The notes beneath the pieces are model-generated. The model made no database searches and was not told where the DNA came from. It was given only the letters and a program-made list of their open reading frames with translations. The position numbers and the translations under genes are program-made. Shown here one piece after another: positions 34,601-46,967 of a stretch of 64,000 nucleotides of DNA (positions are counted from its first letter, which is position 1; each line of letters starts with the position of its first letter). The stretch covers positions 4,278,001 to 4,342,000 of the forward strand of contig JAPEIS010000001.1 of NCBI GenBank assembly GCA_029531795.1. The letters run 5' to 3'. Origin of the DNA: Sclerotinia nivalis. Its lineage: Eukaryota; Ascomycota; Leotiomycetes; Helotiales; Sclerotiniaceae.

Positions 34601-35922
34601 TGTGGCTTGTCATCACAAACTCCATTGAGCATGTGGAATTATGTGTCCCTACAACATTAGAATCATCAGAGCGTAAAGATAGGTTAGTCCAATATGTCGC
34701 TCAAACTCGAAAATTTGTTGGTCGTTTAGATACGGGTATCTATCCCGAGCCGCAACAGGCTGCCAGAGGAGCTGCAGAGTATGTTCTTGATGATTCAGTC
34801 GAAGCAGAATGGCCCATAATGCCAATGCCAAACATTGACATTTCTTTGCCCGGTCATGGAGCTTTCAACCGCCAACCAGATTCCCTGACACAATCTTTAT
34901 TTTCACCGGTGGAACCAATATCACAATCCGGTTTCAAGCGACTGTCTGTAAGTTCATACTCGCTTCGCTTGCATTACTATCATAACACTGACATATTTCA
35001 GAATTTCGATGCTTTAGACGAAGATACTGCGATCAAGCGTCAGCGAATGACACCTTCGAGGCAGGGTAGAGAGCCTGACTCCAATATCATGAACGGTAAC
35101 ATGGCGGAACTCAAAGAGATAAGGTCGTTGCGAGCTCGATGCGATGACTATGAAAGGAGCATTAAACGAATCCAACCAAAATATCAACGTGCTCTTGACG
35201 AGAAAGCCCGATATGAACACGAGAACGCGCAGGCTGTAAAACGTCAATCCGAATACGAAAAGAAACTGGAGATCCAGGATGGAGCAGCCGCCAAACTCCG
35301 TGAAGAGAATGCTTCATTAAAAAATGAGCTAGCTGTTGCGCACAACTCTCTTGCTACCTCTGAGGTTCCTTCTATAGCCGAACTTCAAAAGGCCAAAGAC
35401 GACCTCCGTACTGCCCAGGCCGAAATCGAACGTCTTAAAAAAGGTCAAGTCAGTGCAGAAAAAAGAGCCGATTACGCAACATCTCTTTATCAAGAAAACT
35501 CCCAACAAGCCCAAGAAATGCGCAATCAACTCACAAACCTTCAATCCGAACGTGAGGGTCTCCAAAAGCAAGCCTCCGCCGCCCGTATCGAGATTCAGAA
35601 AATCAATAACGATGGAATCATTCAGCAACAAGTAGATACCATCAATGAACTCAAGAGAGAACTCGCGGAAAGAGAACGAATGCTAGAGAGCCTCACTAGA
35701 CAACTGGAGTCATACACCAATGGACGCAGAACAACACGCGGCACCAGTGTTCCAAGGAGCCCAAGAATGAACAACATGAGTCCGAGACCGAGAGTATTGG
35801 GTAGCATGGCACCGGGAAGCAACACGGCCAGCAGGGGAAATAGTCCCGCGCCTGGGGTTTTTGGTGGTGATTTGTTTCAGGGCGGTGATGCCGGAAGGAG
35901 ATTTGGTGCTCATTTGCAATAG
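31641..35922 (+). CDS. Chromodomain protein with class II HDAC-complex (HDA2/3-like) domain
   Basis: Four exons: 31641-31904, 31966-33059, 33156-34947, 35002-35922 (1356 aa). Intron 1 (31905-31965) is needed to complete the chromodomain: YNIKGILSERKIG, TTEFLIDWEDNP, YEPNWEPYSNVTE, with the aromatic cage positions Y, W and W. Introns 2 (96 nt, GTCAGT) and 3 (54 nt, GTAAGT...TTTCAG) are multiples of three without stops. A long Ser/Gln-rich disordered stretch follows (about residues 130-750). Then comes a globular domain resembling HDA1-complex subunits 2/3 (NEFIIPLPMMTQVRDVYDTT, QQFLDSLRAAKVHVVILARD, CIVAPASVVVAFDSSF, PLLWLVITNSIEHVELC). A C-terminal coiled coil (LRARCDDYERSIKRIQPKYQ to about residue 1290) ends in a basic tail. 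The expected role is binding methylated H3 and recruiting a histone deacetylase to silent chromatin, comparable to Neurospora CDP-2, which also pairs a chromodomain with HDA-1. Orthology to CDP-2 is my inference. Confidence 0.8.
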
Positions 35923-37185
35923 CATGGTTGATTTACTCGAGAGTATGCATGCATACGTCTTTGAAGGAAACCCTCTTTGGATTTCGAGGATGCATTATAT
36001 CGCACACATGAGCTGTCGAGAAATGGAAATATACTAGCTAGCTAACAAAACGAAGCTTTGTAAGATCTTACATGAAGATGAGTGATGGATGATAGGTGAT
36101 GGATGGATGGATAATCTACAGCAACAACCTCGAAATTCCAAGCGAGATGAAGAAACAAACGTGAGGGAAGGCTCTGTGTTTGAATGAAATTGGCGAGTTA
36201 GTTAGTTACTCGCATACGGCGTTTTATGCTTGCATAGGAAAGGATATTTGATTTTATTTTTATTTTTTTGCTTGCTTAGTTACTGGCTTACTTGCTTGCT
36301 TGCTTACTTACTGATTGATTGATTATTTGACAGGACGGGTGGCTATATTAATATTGTTTTCATTTCATGTATGCATTTGTTTCTGCGTTTGCTTTTACCT
36401 TTGCATGCGTTTGCGTTTGCATATATCAATCAGTCATATGGTAGCAATGGTAGCAAGGGATGGATGTACAAGAATTACAAGAAATGCATCACATCATTGA
36501 GGATAGTTAGTTAGTTAGTTAGTTCAGATGCTGGATATGAGTGCGTTTTACAATTACAACTACAACTACAATTACAATACCTACTTGCGCCGAGTTTTCT
36601 CGACAGATCGAGGGGAGAAATATCATGTTGTTGCTTAATAATCAATTTATGCATCTTCTTGTGGTTTTGAATGTCGAGGATCATGAATCTATCTTACCAT
36701 GTATGCATGGCTCAAAAGCAAAGTTCACGTAGCATGCTTGATATAAAGTTCATTGCGTATACATTATTTATTGTGTCTATCTACGATAGCAAATTGCTAT
36801 TATTTGCTTGGAATATCCATCTAGCCACGTTCACCTCCAGCAACTTGCAGAGATCTCGTCTTCCCATTTCTAATTCTGCACTAGTGATCCTCTCCCTCCA
36901 CTCATCCATCAAGTTAATCATTAGTTCTCCCTAGCGCCTTCTCCCATTTGTATCGTCGCACGAACTCCTCCAGCACTATGCCGGTTTTTCGACACAGCTC
37001 CACCGAAAAAAAAAGCCTATCCATCAATTCAAAATGGAACAATGCTACCATAAGCAATTGTAGCTATGATATGAGTCCAGAGTTTACATGCAAGAAAGAC
37101 TCATCGGGTATGGATTAAAGTAAATAAACGCCGAAGACTCCAGAGAAAGAAAGATGATGCTAGTTGCTTTGCGAGTGATGGTATG
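35923..37185. other. Convergent intergenic region with simple repeats
   Basis: 3' flanks of the plus-strand chromodomain gene and the minus-strand Ulp gene. It contains TTGCTTAC-type and TTAGTTAG repeats (36270-36330, 36508-36525) and GCATTTGCGTTTGC repeats near 36370-36420. No gene seen. Confidence 0.45.
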
Positions 37186-40100
37186 TCAGTGCTTGAACTG
37201 GGAAATCATCGCTGCCTCTACAGAATCTCGCCCAGACAAGGGTTGACTGTTTACAAACCCTTCCACACCAGGATGACGAAAGCGTTCTGGGGCTTCATCT
37301 CCATCTTCTCCTCTCGATGTATTACTTTTCCGACCGAATTGTGCCATGATAGATGGTTGATCGTTTGATCGATCGCGTTCTTGTGAACCAGCTATCAGCG
37401 GAGAAGATGCAATTTCTTGAACGTCTGGAAAGGAGGAATTATCCTGATCCAGGAGCATCGGGTCTGCAACATCTTCAGTCAAATCCACCACGTCCCTATT
37501 AGAGTGTGATCCCACGCTGAGTGACAAATTTGAGCCAACTTGCTCTGGCGATGGTGAACGTAATACTGGAACAAGCTGCCTCGGTCTCATATCCTTTTCC
37601 GATCGCCGAGGTGAATTCATACCAACACGCGACGGGCTTTTCAATGCTTGAGGATCATTCTGTCCTGGAGACTTGGGCGCATAACTAAGCCCTGAAACCT
37701 CGTCTTTTGAGGCTGTCTGGCCTGCCGATTTGTTCAAGTATTTTCCGACAATACCCACCACATTGCCAAACCACTGTGCACCACTTTGAGAGCCTTGTCC
37801 AATCTGAGCCTTGCCGGTATGAGACTCATCTTTATCGAGTTCAATAACAAACTTCTTTTCCTTCGGTTGTTGTTGAGCCCTTGAGTCGTGATCCGCATTT
37901 TCCTGGGTGCTTTCTTGATCTTCGAAAGAATCACGAATTTCGAGGTGTACAACAGGCTTGGAAGGGCTGGATCTGACACCGGTTGAGGTAGTTTGGCGAG
38001 GTTCTCTGTCACAACCCCTTAATCTAGGTTGTTTTTCAGCTGTCCTGTTGTCTACCTCCTTGATAAAACTCAATGCAGAATTTTCTTCATATTGCCCTTG
38101 AAGGTTGTCCTGACTATCTTCAATACTGATGATCTCTTCTCCTCTTGAATTTGGCAATGATTTTGGGGTGGTTCTTGCAGCCTCTGTCAAAGATTCGTGA
38201 TTACCATGTTCATTGATGGTAGAAATAGTGAAAGTAGGTGGCTGTTTGTCACTGCTTGATAAAGGGAGAGATGCTGTCTGAGAGTCTAAGGGCTCAACTT
38301 TGTCCTCGGTCATTGATGGAATACCTTTCTGCTTTTTGGCTATTTTCGCCTTTTTGGCTGCATTTGTTTCTCGAGTTTGTTCTGCTTGTAGCTGGAACAG
38401 AAGATCTCGAATCTTGGTACGAAATGCAGGTGTGTTATTCCGATCGCCACGAACCTCATACTTGTTCTCCATGATGTCTTCGATGAATTCATCGGGGCGT
38501 TCAAAGAATTCCTCCATATAGCTTAGGAGGTACACGCCGCAATCACAATAGTTGCCTTGTTCAGGGAGACCTTTGCCTGGATATCTCCCTGTGTCATCGT
38601 CTTTTGCTTGTGTTTTAGCTGCCATGCCGAGGGCTTTGGGGGGTGTAATTGAGATGCCTTTCTTTGACTTTATCTCCGCCACAATGTAATCTTTTAGATT
38701 AACACATGTAGGAGAGTGCTTCAAAGCAAGTGAATCAAAAGTGATGATCCTAGGCTGTTTTGAGTCATAAGTGCGAGTCGGAGGAAGTCTCTTGCCCTTC
38801 ATCGCGAAATTTGGCTTTGCTGTTGGCGAGCTTGATTCTGCTAGATTAATCACATTTGTGGCGGCCTTATTTGCAGCGACGTTGCCGGAATCAACGTCCG
38901 GTGAGATAATGGGCAATCCGTCATTGCTAGGAAGGAGATTTTCAACAGGTTCGGTATCCAATGGAGTTTTGGTTTCCTCGCAGTTTAACAAAGACAATTC
39001 TTTAAAACCACTGTCAACACCATTATCATCCATCTCGTTTACATATCTGATTGGGATAGACTGCGGCGATCGGGAGGGCGTCGGAGGTTTGCTGGCTTCA
39101 GGAAACTCTATTCCTCCATTCAGTTCAGATTTTGCATCCTTCTCCGCAGAATGCAACTGCTCCTTGGTCTCTGAATCGAGAAGCTTGGGTGCATTGCATA
39201 TGATCGCTACATACCAATGAGTATTTTCGTTGACGGGTACAATAATATAATCATAAGAAAGAAGGTCGACTTTTGCCGTCCATCTCTCAACTGCTTCATA
39301 ATTGATCCCTCTCTTGCCTTTTGCAGTCTTGGTTAAGCTTGCGTAAAAAAATGTGTTATGGACGTAGACCCGATTAGCCAACTCTGGATGCTGCTGCTCG
39401 AGCCAGAGAAGGTAGAACATGATAAGATTATCGTTCAAAAACTCTCCGTCATCAAGCCTGTAAATATCTTGCTTGTCAACAGTAGCTGTCTTTTTACCAG
39501 CCCTAGGATATACGACGGATTTGTTCCATTCCTTTGCCCAAGCATTATTTACTTCTGACCAACGCTCTGGGCTGGGGGTCCTTGCCTTGGGGGCTGGTTT
39601 GTATGACTTAGGCCTGTCAGAACTTCGCAATGACGCACGAGTTCCACTGGCCTGGCTTGATCTTGAATAGAACTCCGTAGCATCGATCGGATCAAGATTA
39701 TCATTCATATTTTGTGGCGTGTGGGGAGTCTGCATCCTCTCATGAAGCTTTTGCCTCTTTGCTTTTGGAGGATGAGTATTGTATGGCTGCTGAATTTCAT
39801 ATCCGGGTGATTGGGTTCGCTGTGTTGTTCGTCTCTTTTGGTTTGACGCCAAAAGTTGAATATCTTCGGGGTGGCTTTCGGCTCTGTTTCGTTTATTGAC
39901 TGCCTGGTCAGCTCTTTTGTCGAGAGTTCCACGAGCGTGGTGAAACCTTTGATCAATCTCGGATCTAGATAATTTGTTAGCTTGTGGTATCAATGATGAG
40001 GATCATGGAAATGTACCCTTCCACGCAACTAATTTTAACATCTTTTGCGAAGGGCAAAAGCGAATCCTGGAAATCTCTAGCAAAATCAGCCGAGTAGAAT

Positions 40101-41233
40101 TCTATGAATACCTCGGAGTCTTGCATAGGACCAGTCCCTCCTGATTTTCGAATGATCAGTTTGGAAGATTTGTGTCCAGCTCTTATGCTATGTATAAAGA
40201 ATGCATTTATAGAGAAATCTGGAACGGGCTGCGTGTGATCCATGAGTTTCACAGTTCCACATTGATCCAAATCTACGTACCACCTCTTCAACGTAGTATC
40301 CGGCCTGTGCCAATATCTACTTCTTGAGAAGACGCTTTGAACTCTGTATCGTTTGCAGCTTTCCAGTTGTCGTAATGTCCTGTCACCAATCCCACCGTTG
40401 CCCCATTTAGTTGGGGTTATATCCCCCGTTTTCACAAGGCTCGATTCATTTTCGGAACCTTCATCACTGCCGCTATCGTTCACCTTCCCTTCTTCATATA
40501 CTTTGTTGAGATGACTTCCATTCGCCATTCCAGGCGGGTTTACTTGTGAAAGCTCATCCTCGCTGATATCATCTATGGGTAACTCATTCAAAGCTCTTCT
40601 CTCTTGTGTAAAGTTGGGCGAAAGTTTCTTGGAGGTTTGCAGTTTCTGGTAGTGCGGTGATCTATGAGATCCATCTGCTCTTGAGTATGGGTTCTGGCGT
40701 GCAGGTTTCAGGTTTGAAGTTCCGACGTATGGAGGAATTACAACTTGAGGTAAAGTTTGGGGGCCAGATATCAACATTTGCGGGTCATCGTCAACAATCG
40801 GGTCATCGGAATCCTCCAAAGATGCATTCGTAGAGTTTCGGCTCCTTGAGTAGTCATTCTGCCTCGAAAGTTTGATCTGCGCTCCATCTCGGTTATTGCT
40901 AGGGCTTCCTGAGGAGCCGTTAATTGCGCGCGTAGTAGTGGCGTGGCGTTTTGCACGACGTAACTTTGGTGGCTTCATGATGCCCTCGACGGTTTTGAAT
41001 TCTGCAACTAACGTACCTCTGTCAGACGGCCCACCTTGGAAAAGCGCATGCCCGCCAGATTCCTGACTTGCTCCTTGCTCCAACTGGTTTGGTCCACCAT
41101 ATCTTCCATGGCTTGAAGGAGCCTGCTCTGTTCTCTGTTTCTTGCTGGGTCGGTCATCATGAAGATTGAATGGCTCGATTCCGCGAGTTTGTGAGGTCGC
41201 AGTAGCATTCTGCCTGTTGCCCAACCTATTCAC
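37186..41233 (-). CDS. Ulp-type SUMO protease (C48 family, Ulp2-like)
   Basis: Minus strand; at least two exons joined by a 52-nt intron (39965-40016; GTACAT, GCTAAC, CTAG). The peptidase core has WSEVNNAWAKEWNKSV, then DIYRLDDGEFLNDNLIMFYL, the catalytic His in NENTHWYVAI (about 39217-39219), the Asp in PRIITFDSL (about 38734-38736) and the oxyanion Gln and Cys in PEQGNYCDCGVYLL (Cys about 38539-38541). About 160 residues, mostly disordered, separate His from Asp, as in Ulp2-type enzymes. The 5' part (41233-40017) encodes a disordered region and a compact domain (RYRVQSVFSRSRYWHRPDTT...KISCVEGY). A long disordered tail follows the protease. The enzyme should remove SUMO or edit poly-SUMO chains in the nucleus. 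The true start is unresolved: no in-frame ATG exists near 41233, where the open frame begins with GTG, so an upstream exon spliced at an AG near 41247 is likely. Confidence 0.85.
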
Positions 41234-41522
41234 AGGTCTTGTTCCACCTATGAGGGTAGGTCTGACCTTCTAACTGTCAGCCAGATGAACATTATATCTG
41301 TAACACGGCTAAATCATACCATTTTTGTACGAGTCTCTGTGATTTTTTTGAATGCTTGGTTTGTTCCAGGACTGCAGAGGTTTTTATTAGTACAATGGCA
41401 AATATTTAATCAAACTATACTGTGAATATCGTACATTTGGGTGTTGGTATGTCTGGGATAACGACTTGCAAATGCCCTACATAACTGATTAGCACATGCG
41501 CCATGTAAAAATGTTCATCTGC
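41234..41522. other. 5' region of the Ulp-type gene
   Basis: Should contain the unplaced first exon and promoter of the Ulp-type gene. I could not choose the start codon. Confidence 0.35.
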
Positions 41523-42567
41523 CTAACTCCCATACCACTTGGTCTTCTCTCCAGTCTTGCTTGGGTCTCTATCCTCTTCCTTAGGCGCATCATTGACACA
41601 AGATATTGCACTTATGAAAATTAGTTTTGAACCAAAGAGAAACCTATAACTTTCTCTGATGAAGACATACCTATGATTTTCTGAAGCATCAAAATCATTG
41701 ATGTGTTGGATTATTGATTTTCCATGATTTGCATTGGATTCTTCAGTGTTCTTGAGATGGGGAACTTTTTGGATGTTCTGCAGGTGCATGAAATATTAGC
41801 TAAAAGCAGTGGGTCTAGCCAAGACAACTCCATAGAATAACTCCGTGTATCTGATAGATATGATAGCCTTGCCTGGCCTGGCCTGGCCTTGTAGTACAGA
41901 TGCGATAAGAGAACAAGACTTAAAAGAAAGAACTTACATTTGTCTCTACTTCTTCCAAATCAGTTATATGGCAAACAGAACTATTTGACCGTGATTCGAT
42001 TTCTGCAGTACTCTGTTGAAGTTCTTGTTCTATCCTAGCTTCATAGTTTCCATCTGTTTTGGAAATATGCTGGAGATTCATTCGGGATTGATTGAATGTT
42101 GGTATCCTTAAATTTGACCCAATGGATTCAATATTATTAATAAGACTATATTGTAATCTGGGGCATGGTATTTGTGGTCCTTCGCTGCTGAGTCTTTCAT
42201 GTGTGTATTGCTGGTGACTTGTCTGTATGAGGCTGTTGTTGCTGATGTTATTGTTGTTGTTGAAGACTTTTGAGATTGATTTGAGAGGTTCATAATTTGA
42301 TGAGGTTCGGGTAGTGGTCAAGGCTTTCTGATGAGTGATTGCTTTTGAAGTTGCTCCAGCCTCATCAGAATTGGAATCCGAATCATTAATTATCACAAGA
42401 TTCCTGTGCTTGTTATTAATCTTTTTGGGAGTTTCATACTTTTCCAGAATATTATCTATTTCTTCTGAACTTGAAATTGTCCGGCTTTTTGATTCTTCTT
42501 CAAAATTCATTGGTCTGTTTTCATCCTTGGATTTCGTCCATGGCTGTGAATTGATAATGGGAGCCAT
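41523..42567 (-). CDS. Low-complexity fungal protein of unknown function (274 aa)
   Basis: Minus strand, three exons: 42567-41938, 41777-41671, 41610-41523. Intron 1 (41778-41937, GTAAGT...TGCAG) contains a CCTGGCCTGGCCTGG repeat; intron 2 (41611-41670, 60 nt, GTATGT...ATAAG) is a stop-free multiple of three. The start is the ATG at 42567 (MAPIINSQPWTKSKDENRP). The protein is Ser/Asn-rich and acidic (SSEEIDNILEKYETPKK, INDSDSNSDEAGATS, FNNNNNISNN) and looks largely disordered and possibly nuclear. No domain was recognised. It is tandem with the Ulp-type gene about 300 bp downstream but shows no functional link. Confidence 0.6.
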
Positions 42568-44082
42568 GCTGGTCAACAATCTATTGTTGAACTTCTCTGA
42601 TGTCTTTGTCAAGTGTTCTCACTTTATTAAACTGATTAGCTGTGTATCCATACCTTGTGAGAGAAATGCGGCAGTCTTCTTCTTTGTATGAATTGCAGAA
42701 GCAAAACCTGGTCCCGTACAAGGTATTGACTTAACAACAATGTGCTTTTCGCTAGTTTATCCTCTTTTTTGTGATCTTAAGGGAAAGGCCCCATTTTGTT
42801 CTTGCAATTATTGAAGTGAAAGACTACAAGTGGTGGAAGGTGAGAGCAACACACATTGTCCAAAAGACTGATCTCCCGTGATAGATAGATAGATAGAAAG
42901 TTAAATTGTAGACTTACAGCTTCTTCAAAGAGTTTTCTTGTATTAGAAGTCAAGTAACTTGCAAAAATACATTGCCACTGAACTAGCAAAAAGTAATTGA
43001 GAGGGGAAACCTTGAGAGGGGAAACTGGCAGAAAAACATGTCTGTCTGCACATTAAGAAGTTGTATTGATCGGATCGGGAAGATGGTATAATTAAGAATG
43101 TTAGGGAAACTTTCCAATAATAGAGTACCTAGTATATAAAGTGAATACTACCATCTCTGTACCAACGACCCACCTACCACCAGTTCCCAGACAATCAAAG
43201 TCTAACTATTTGTTATCTGATCTATTCGAAGTCAATTTAATACAACTTCCATGAGTATACATAGTCGGAATCTCACAAATTGCACACATTGTGAAAGAGC
43301 CTCAAAGTGCGTACTAGGTTTGAAATAGTTTGATTGTATGACTTGCGTCCTATGCACATAAAACATAAGAGGAGAACTGCAGAATCAATACACCACAGAC
43401 CGAAAGGACTTGGTGAAATGATATGGTGAAAGCATCTGATTTAACAGTCTCATGAATGAATTGGGGTGTTACCCAATCGTATTGAATATAGGGTGAACTC
43501 TATAACTCGAAATAGGATAATGAAGTGAACCATATAAGATGGGATGGCATAAATGCTTTAAGTCTGACATCTTTTGATTTGACCTGGGCAACATTATACT
43601 TTGTCGAATCCAAGTTGAGTTTCCCTTAAATATATATTCTTGGGAGTAAGCTGCTTTGGGTGAAGGGCATCAGTTAATACATACATACATACAAATATAC
43701 AAACCTCAAGATGTGAGTGGAACGACAAGAGCTGACAGCAGACATCAATATGACATGACTGACATTCTACAGCCCTCACCTCAAACCCTATTCTTGCTTT
43801 TTGCTCTGGCTCTCCCCCTGTATCATCCAGTTACATCTCCATAGGTTAGTATGTTAATAGTAGGAATAAACATCAAGATCCTCCTTTTATCACTGAATAT
43901 GAAAGTAATTGACAGGTCTTTTCCGAACTGGTGGGTAGTGGATTGTGGATTGTGATTCTTGATACAGCTGTACAGATAAGAAAAGTCGCAATTCAGAGCC
44001 TTGAAGCACTCCGTCCATCTATCCCCAGTATCATTGTCCCTCCATCTACAATATGCCTTCCTGTCATCACCATTATCATCAT
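42568..44082. other. Intergenic with a short Cys-motif open frame
   Basis: No full gene supported. A plus-strand frame at 43251-43328 encodes 25 residues including NCTHCERASKCV, reminiscent of the first half of a fungal zinc cluster, and ends at a possible splice donor (GTACTAGG). No second exon was found. Confidence 0.35.
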
Positions 44083-44880
44083 CTATTTAGCCTCTGGGTA
44101 GAGGTCCTCCTTCAAGCTCACGCCTAATTCCTCACGGAGAGGCTTAAGTTCCTCCAAATATTGGTCATATTGGCCACGGTTCTCGACCTTTGCCTTGATA
44201 CCTAATGTGTGGTGATGTCAGCTCTGGACTCTTTAACTATGCCTGGTATCCACCCCACTTGCGAGATATAAGGCAATAGTACATACCCTCGAAGATCCGT
44301 ACGGCTGTGGGGAAATCGTTAACCCTTCTTGCGGCTTTCAATGCGGCAATGACGACAGATGGAGAAGGCACGAGATCGTAGGCAAAGGCGTTATTGAGGT
44401 TTCGCTGTATAAAAAAAGATCATACGATGGTCAGCTTCTGTAGGTATGCCGTAGAAGATGTAGGGGACAATAAAAGATAAATGAGGAGACCACATACCTG
44501 AAGCTCGAAAACATCTTGAACTTGGTCGAATTCCTTCTCATATCTGTCCGGCCATTAGCCAACCTCAGAACTTTCGTGTTGATCTTCATTCGGCTCCCTT
44601 CGGTTGTGCGGGAACATGCTTAAATGCGAGCAGAATGCCCCTCCAATTAAAGACCGACATACCTAGCTGTGAATTCCTCGAAACTCTCCTCATGATGAGC
44701 AGCTTCTTGGCCGTCCTTATCAGGCTCAGCCAAACTGCGGCTTGTGGTGCTGAAACAGCTGGCAGAAGTTGCGCTCATTGTTGGGGCAACGCGGGGAGTG
44801 AAGCTTCGGAGTCCATTGGAACGGAAAATTGCCGATGGCTGCGCGCGCGTAGCAATACGCAGGATTCTAGTTGACGACAT
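44083..44880 (-). CDS. COX6: Cytochrome c oxidase subunit VI (Va homologue)
   Basis: Minus strand, four exons: 44880-44663, 44543-44498, 44404-44287, 44201-44083 (166 aa). Splice sites are GTATGT donors with CAG/TAG acceptors and all phases fit. The first ~50 residues are a basic, hydroxylated mitochondrial targeting sequence (MSSTRILRIATRAQPSAIFR). The mature part is the COX5A/COX6 signature: EESFEEFTARYEKEFDQVQD, ELQRNLNNAFAYDLVPSP, VVIAALKAARRVNDFPTAVR, IFEGIKAKVENRGQY, ending DLYPEAK. It is a nuclear-encoded, matrix-facing structural and regulatory subunit of respiratory complex IV. Confidence 0.95.
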
Positions 44881-46967
44881 TAGGAAAAGTTGTTGTGGTA
44901 AGGTTGTTCGGTATTGCGTAGACTTTCAACGGGTTTGAAGTCAAAATTGCACAGTTTCGACAATTTCCAGACCAAGTCAAACCATGCGTTGTGATTGGTT
45001 CTGCTTCTTGCTTAGTCACCCACCAAACATTCTTAGCCATAAAATGATGTTGATGTCGGGTCATTTCATATTTGGAGTATCTCATCTCCACTTTTTGTCA
45101 ACGGTACGGTATTTTTCCCTCTTTGTCAATCCGCTTCACATGATGTTTCCGAGGTCTACCTTGAAGGTGATGAATTCGACTTCACCATGCCCACGTGGTA
45201 CTGTCAGGCTACGTATCATTTTTTAGGAGTTAATGGCTTGATCACCCACCTACCAGTTATTCTTTCCATTCTTGACCCGATGCCATGCAACTCTTTTGCT
45301 TCCTCCATCTTATTGTCAGCGTTGGCTCCTATCTAGGTATATCCAAAGCATCTGGACGTGAAAGGCATTTTCGGAGCACGCCAAGTATCAGGAGTATTTA
45401 CAGGGGAAACGGGACATCTCTTCCTCCTTCGATACTATAAATACGTGATCTCTCAATCCAAACTGCTTTGCCTTCTATATGGGCAAAACTTTGACACCTC
45501 CAACTGGCTATGCTGAGGCTATCAACCTACGGCGACAATCTCTGTACAGCTTTTCGACGCCAAGCAGGTGAATTTCATTTACGAGCTTGAGCTCCGTAGC
45601 ACTCCGAGCATCCGAGCATCCCGACACCATGGAAAGTTAAGGCTTGATCGGAATATACGGTATTCTATGGTTGGAATTATTTGGTAGGTAGCAGCTCTCA
45701 ATCAGCGGTACTCGAGCTCTTGAACCATTTCAAAAAGCATCTTCCCATGTCTTTCTTAGGTTAATAAGACCAACGGATTGAACCAAGGTACTGGTGATGA
45801 TTTGCTATTTCTAAGGCCATACCGCCGACCAGTCTTTTTTTAATAAACCTTTCCATTGAGGGGTTGTTTGCTTTCGCTAGAGGAAGAAGGGGGTGGGGAA
45901 AGATCGAGCTCTACTTGAGCCGCATTAAATGCCATAACCTTGCCATGATGAGAGTACAAACAAGTAGACACTGTAAATCTTCTATGTATCCTTCCTTCAA
46001 GTGCCTCTAACCTCGGCACGATCTAATTGGGTTTCATGTTATGATACCATTTTGAACAAATTATGGTATATTGTTGTTCTAGCTGCTAGCCATCTACCTC
46101 TACCCAAGCAGCTAATGCCACTTGACAGATGGAAGCTTCTGATCCAAATCCCCACCCTTATTCCTTGTATTCTGAACTCAACCTTCAACGCTGTTAAATT
46201 GTTATACGCTGAGGAGATCCATATATTAAATTATCAACATGGCGTCGTTCGTTCACATGATATGAACCAATTAGCCAGCTAGGTGTACATATTTATTTCC
46301 ACCTATGTAACTTTTGACACTTCATGAAGAATCATTGGTTACACAAATGCTTGAAAAAGTCGGTGATAACATTAATAGTTTAATATTAACATGTAGCATG
46401 TGGGCAACCTTAGCATGTGAAATTCTCAAAGATCCAATTTCGGTAACCGTCTCCCGTTTAGGACCCCTTTAAAGGAAAAGTAAACTAGTTGGCCATTCTG
46501 CAGCTATTCGGCAGGAACACGTCAAAAAGGAAACTTTTTCTTCTTTCCTCAAACCTTTTCAAACCCTTTTCATTACGAGCTTCTTTTAGATCTGATTTCG
46601 AGGTTTCAAGAACCTGTACCCAATTTCTTGTGCATCATTATCCTTCTTCAATCTTAGTTCTCCTAAAGAATATTAATTTATTCACTTCTTTCCCGTTCCC
46701 TTCTTTCGTCACTCCTTCATTGAGTTCCTTATTACTTTTATGTTTTGAATTCATAAGGAAAGAACCAATCCTTCGTTATCCCCATTCTATTTGAAGAATA
46801 CCGTTGTTTATAGGTTGCTTTGTCGCGTTGTAAATAACTTCTCGTCTCGCCCTAGCGAATTCCACTTTTTCAAAAGAACACGCGACATCTTAGAAGCGTT
46901 TTGTCGCAGATTCAATTAAGGTCAACAACACATCAAATCTCAATCGCAGTTTTGTCGTTTTATCGTT
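44881..46967. other. Divergent intergenic region between COX6 and ELO
   Basis: Contains both promoters. Short open frames (for example 46001-46282 plus) have no motif. Pyrimidine-rich stretches at 46530-46760 and a GTTTTGTCG-type region just before 46968 look like the elongase 5' UTR. Confidence 0.45.

Noticed and set aside
46001..46282. 93-codon plus-strand frame
   Set aside because: No family, no splice partner, weak coding look in an intergenic region.
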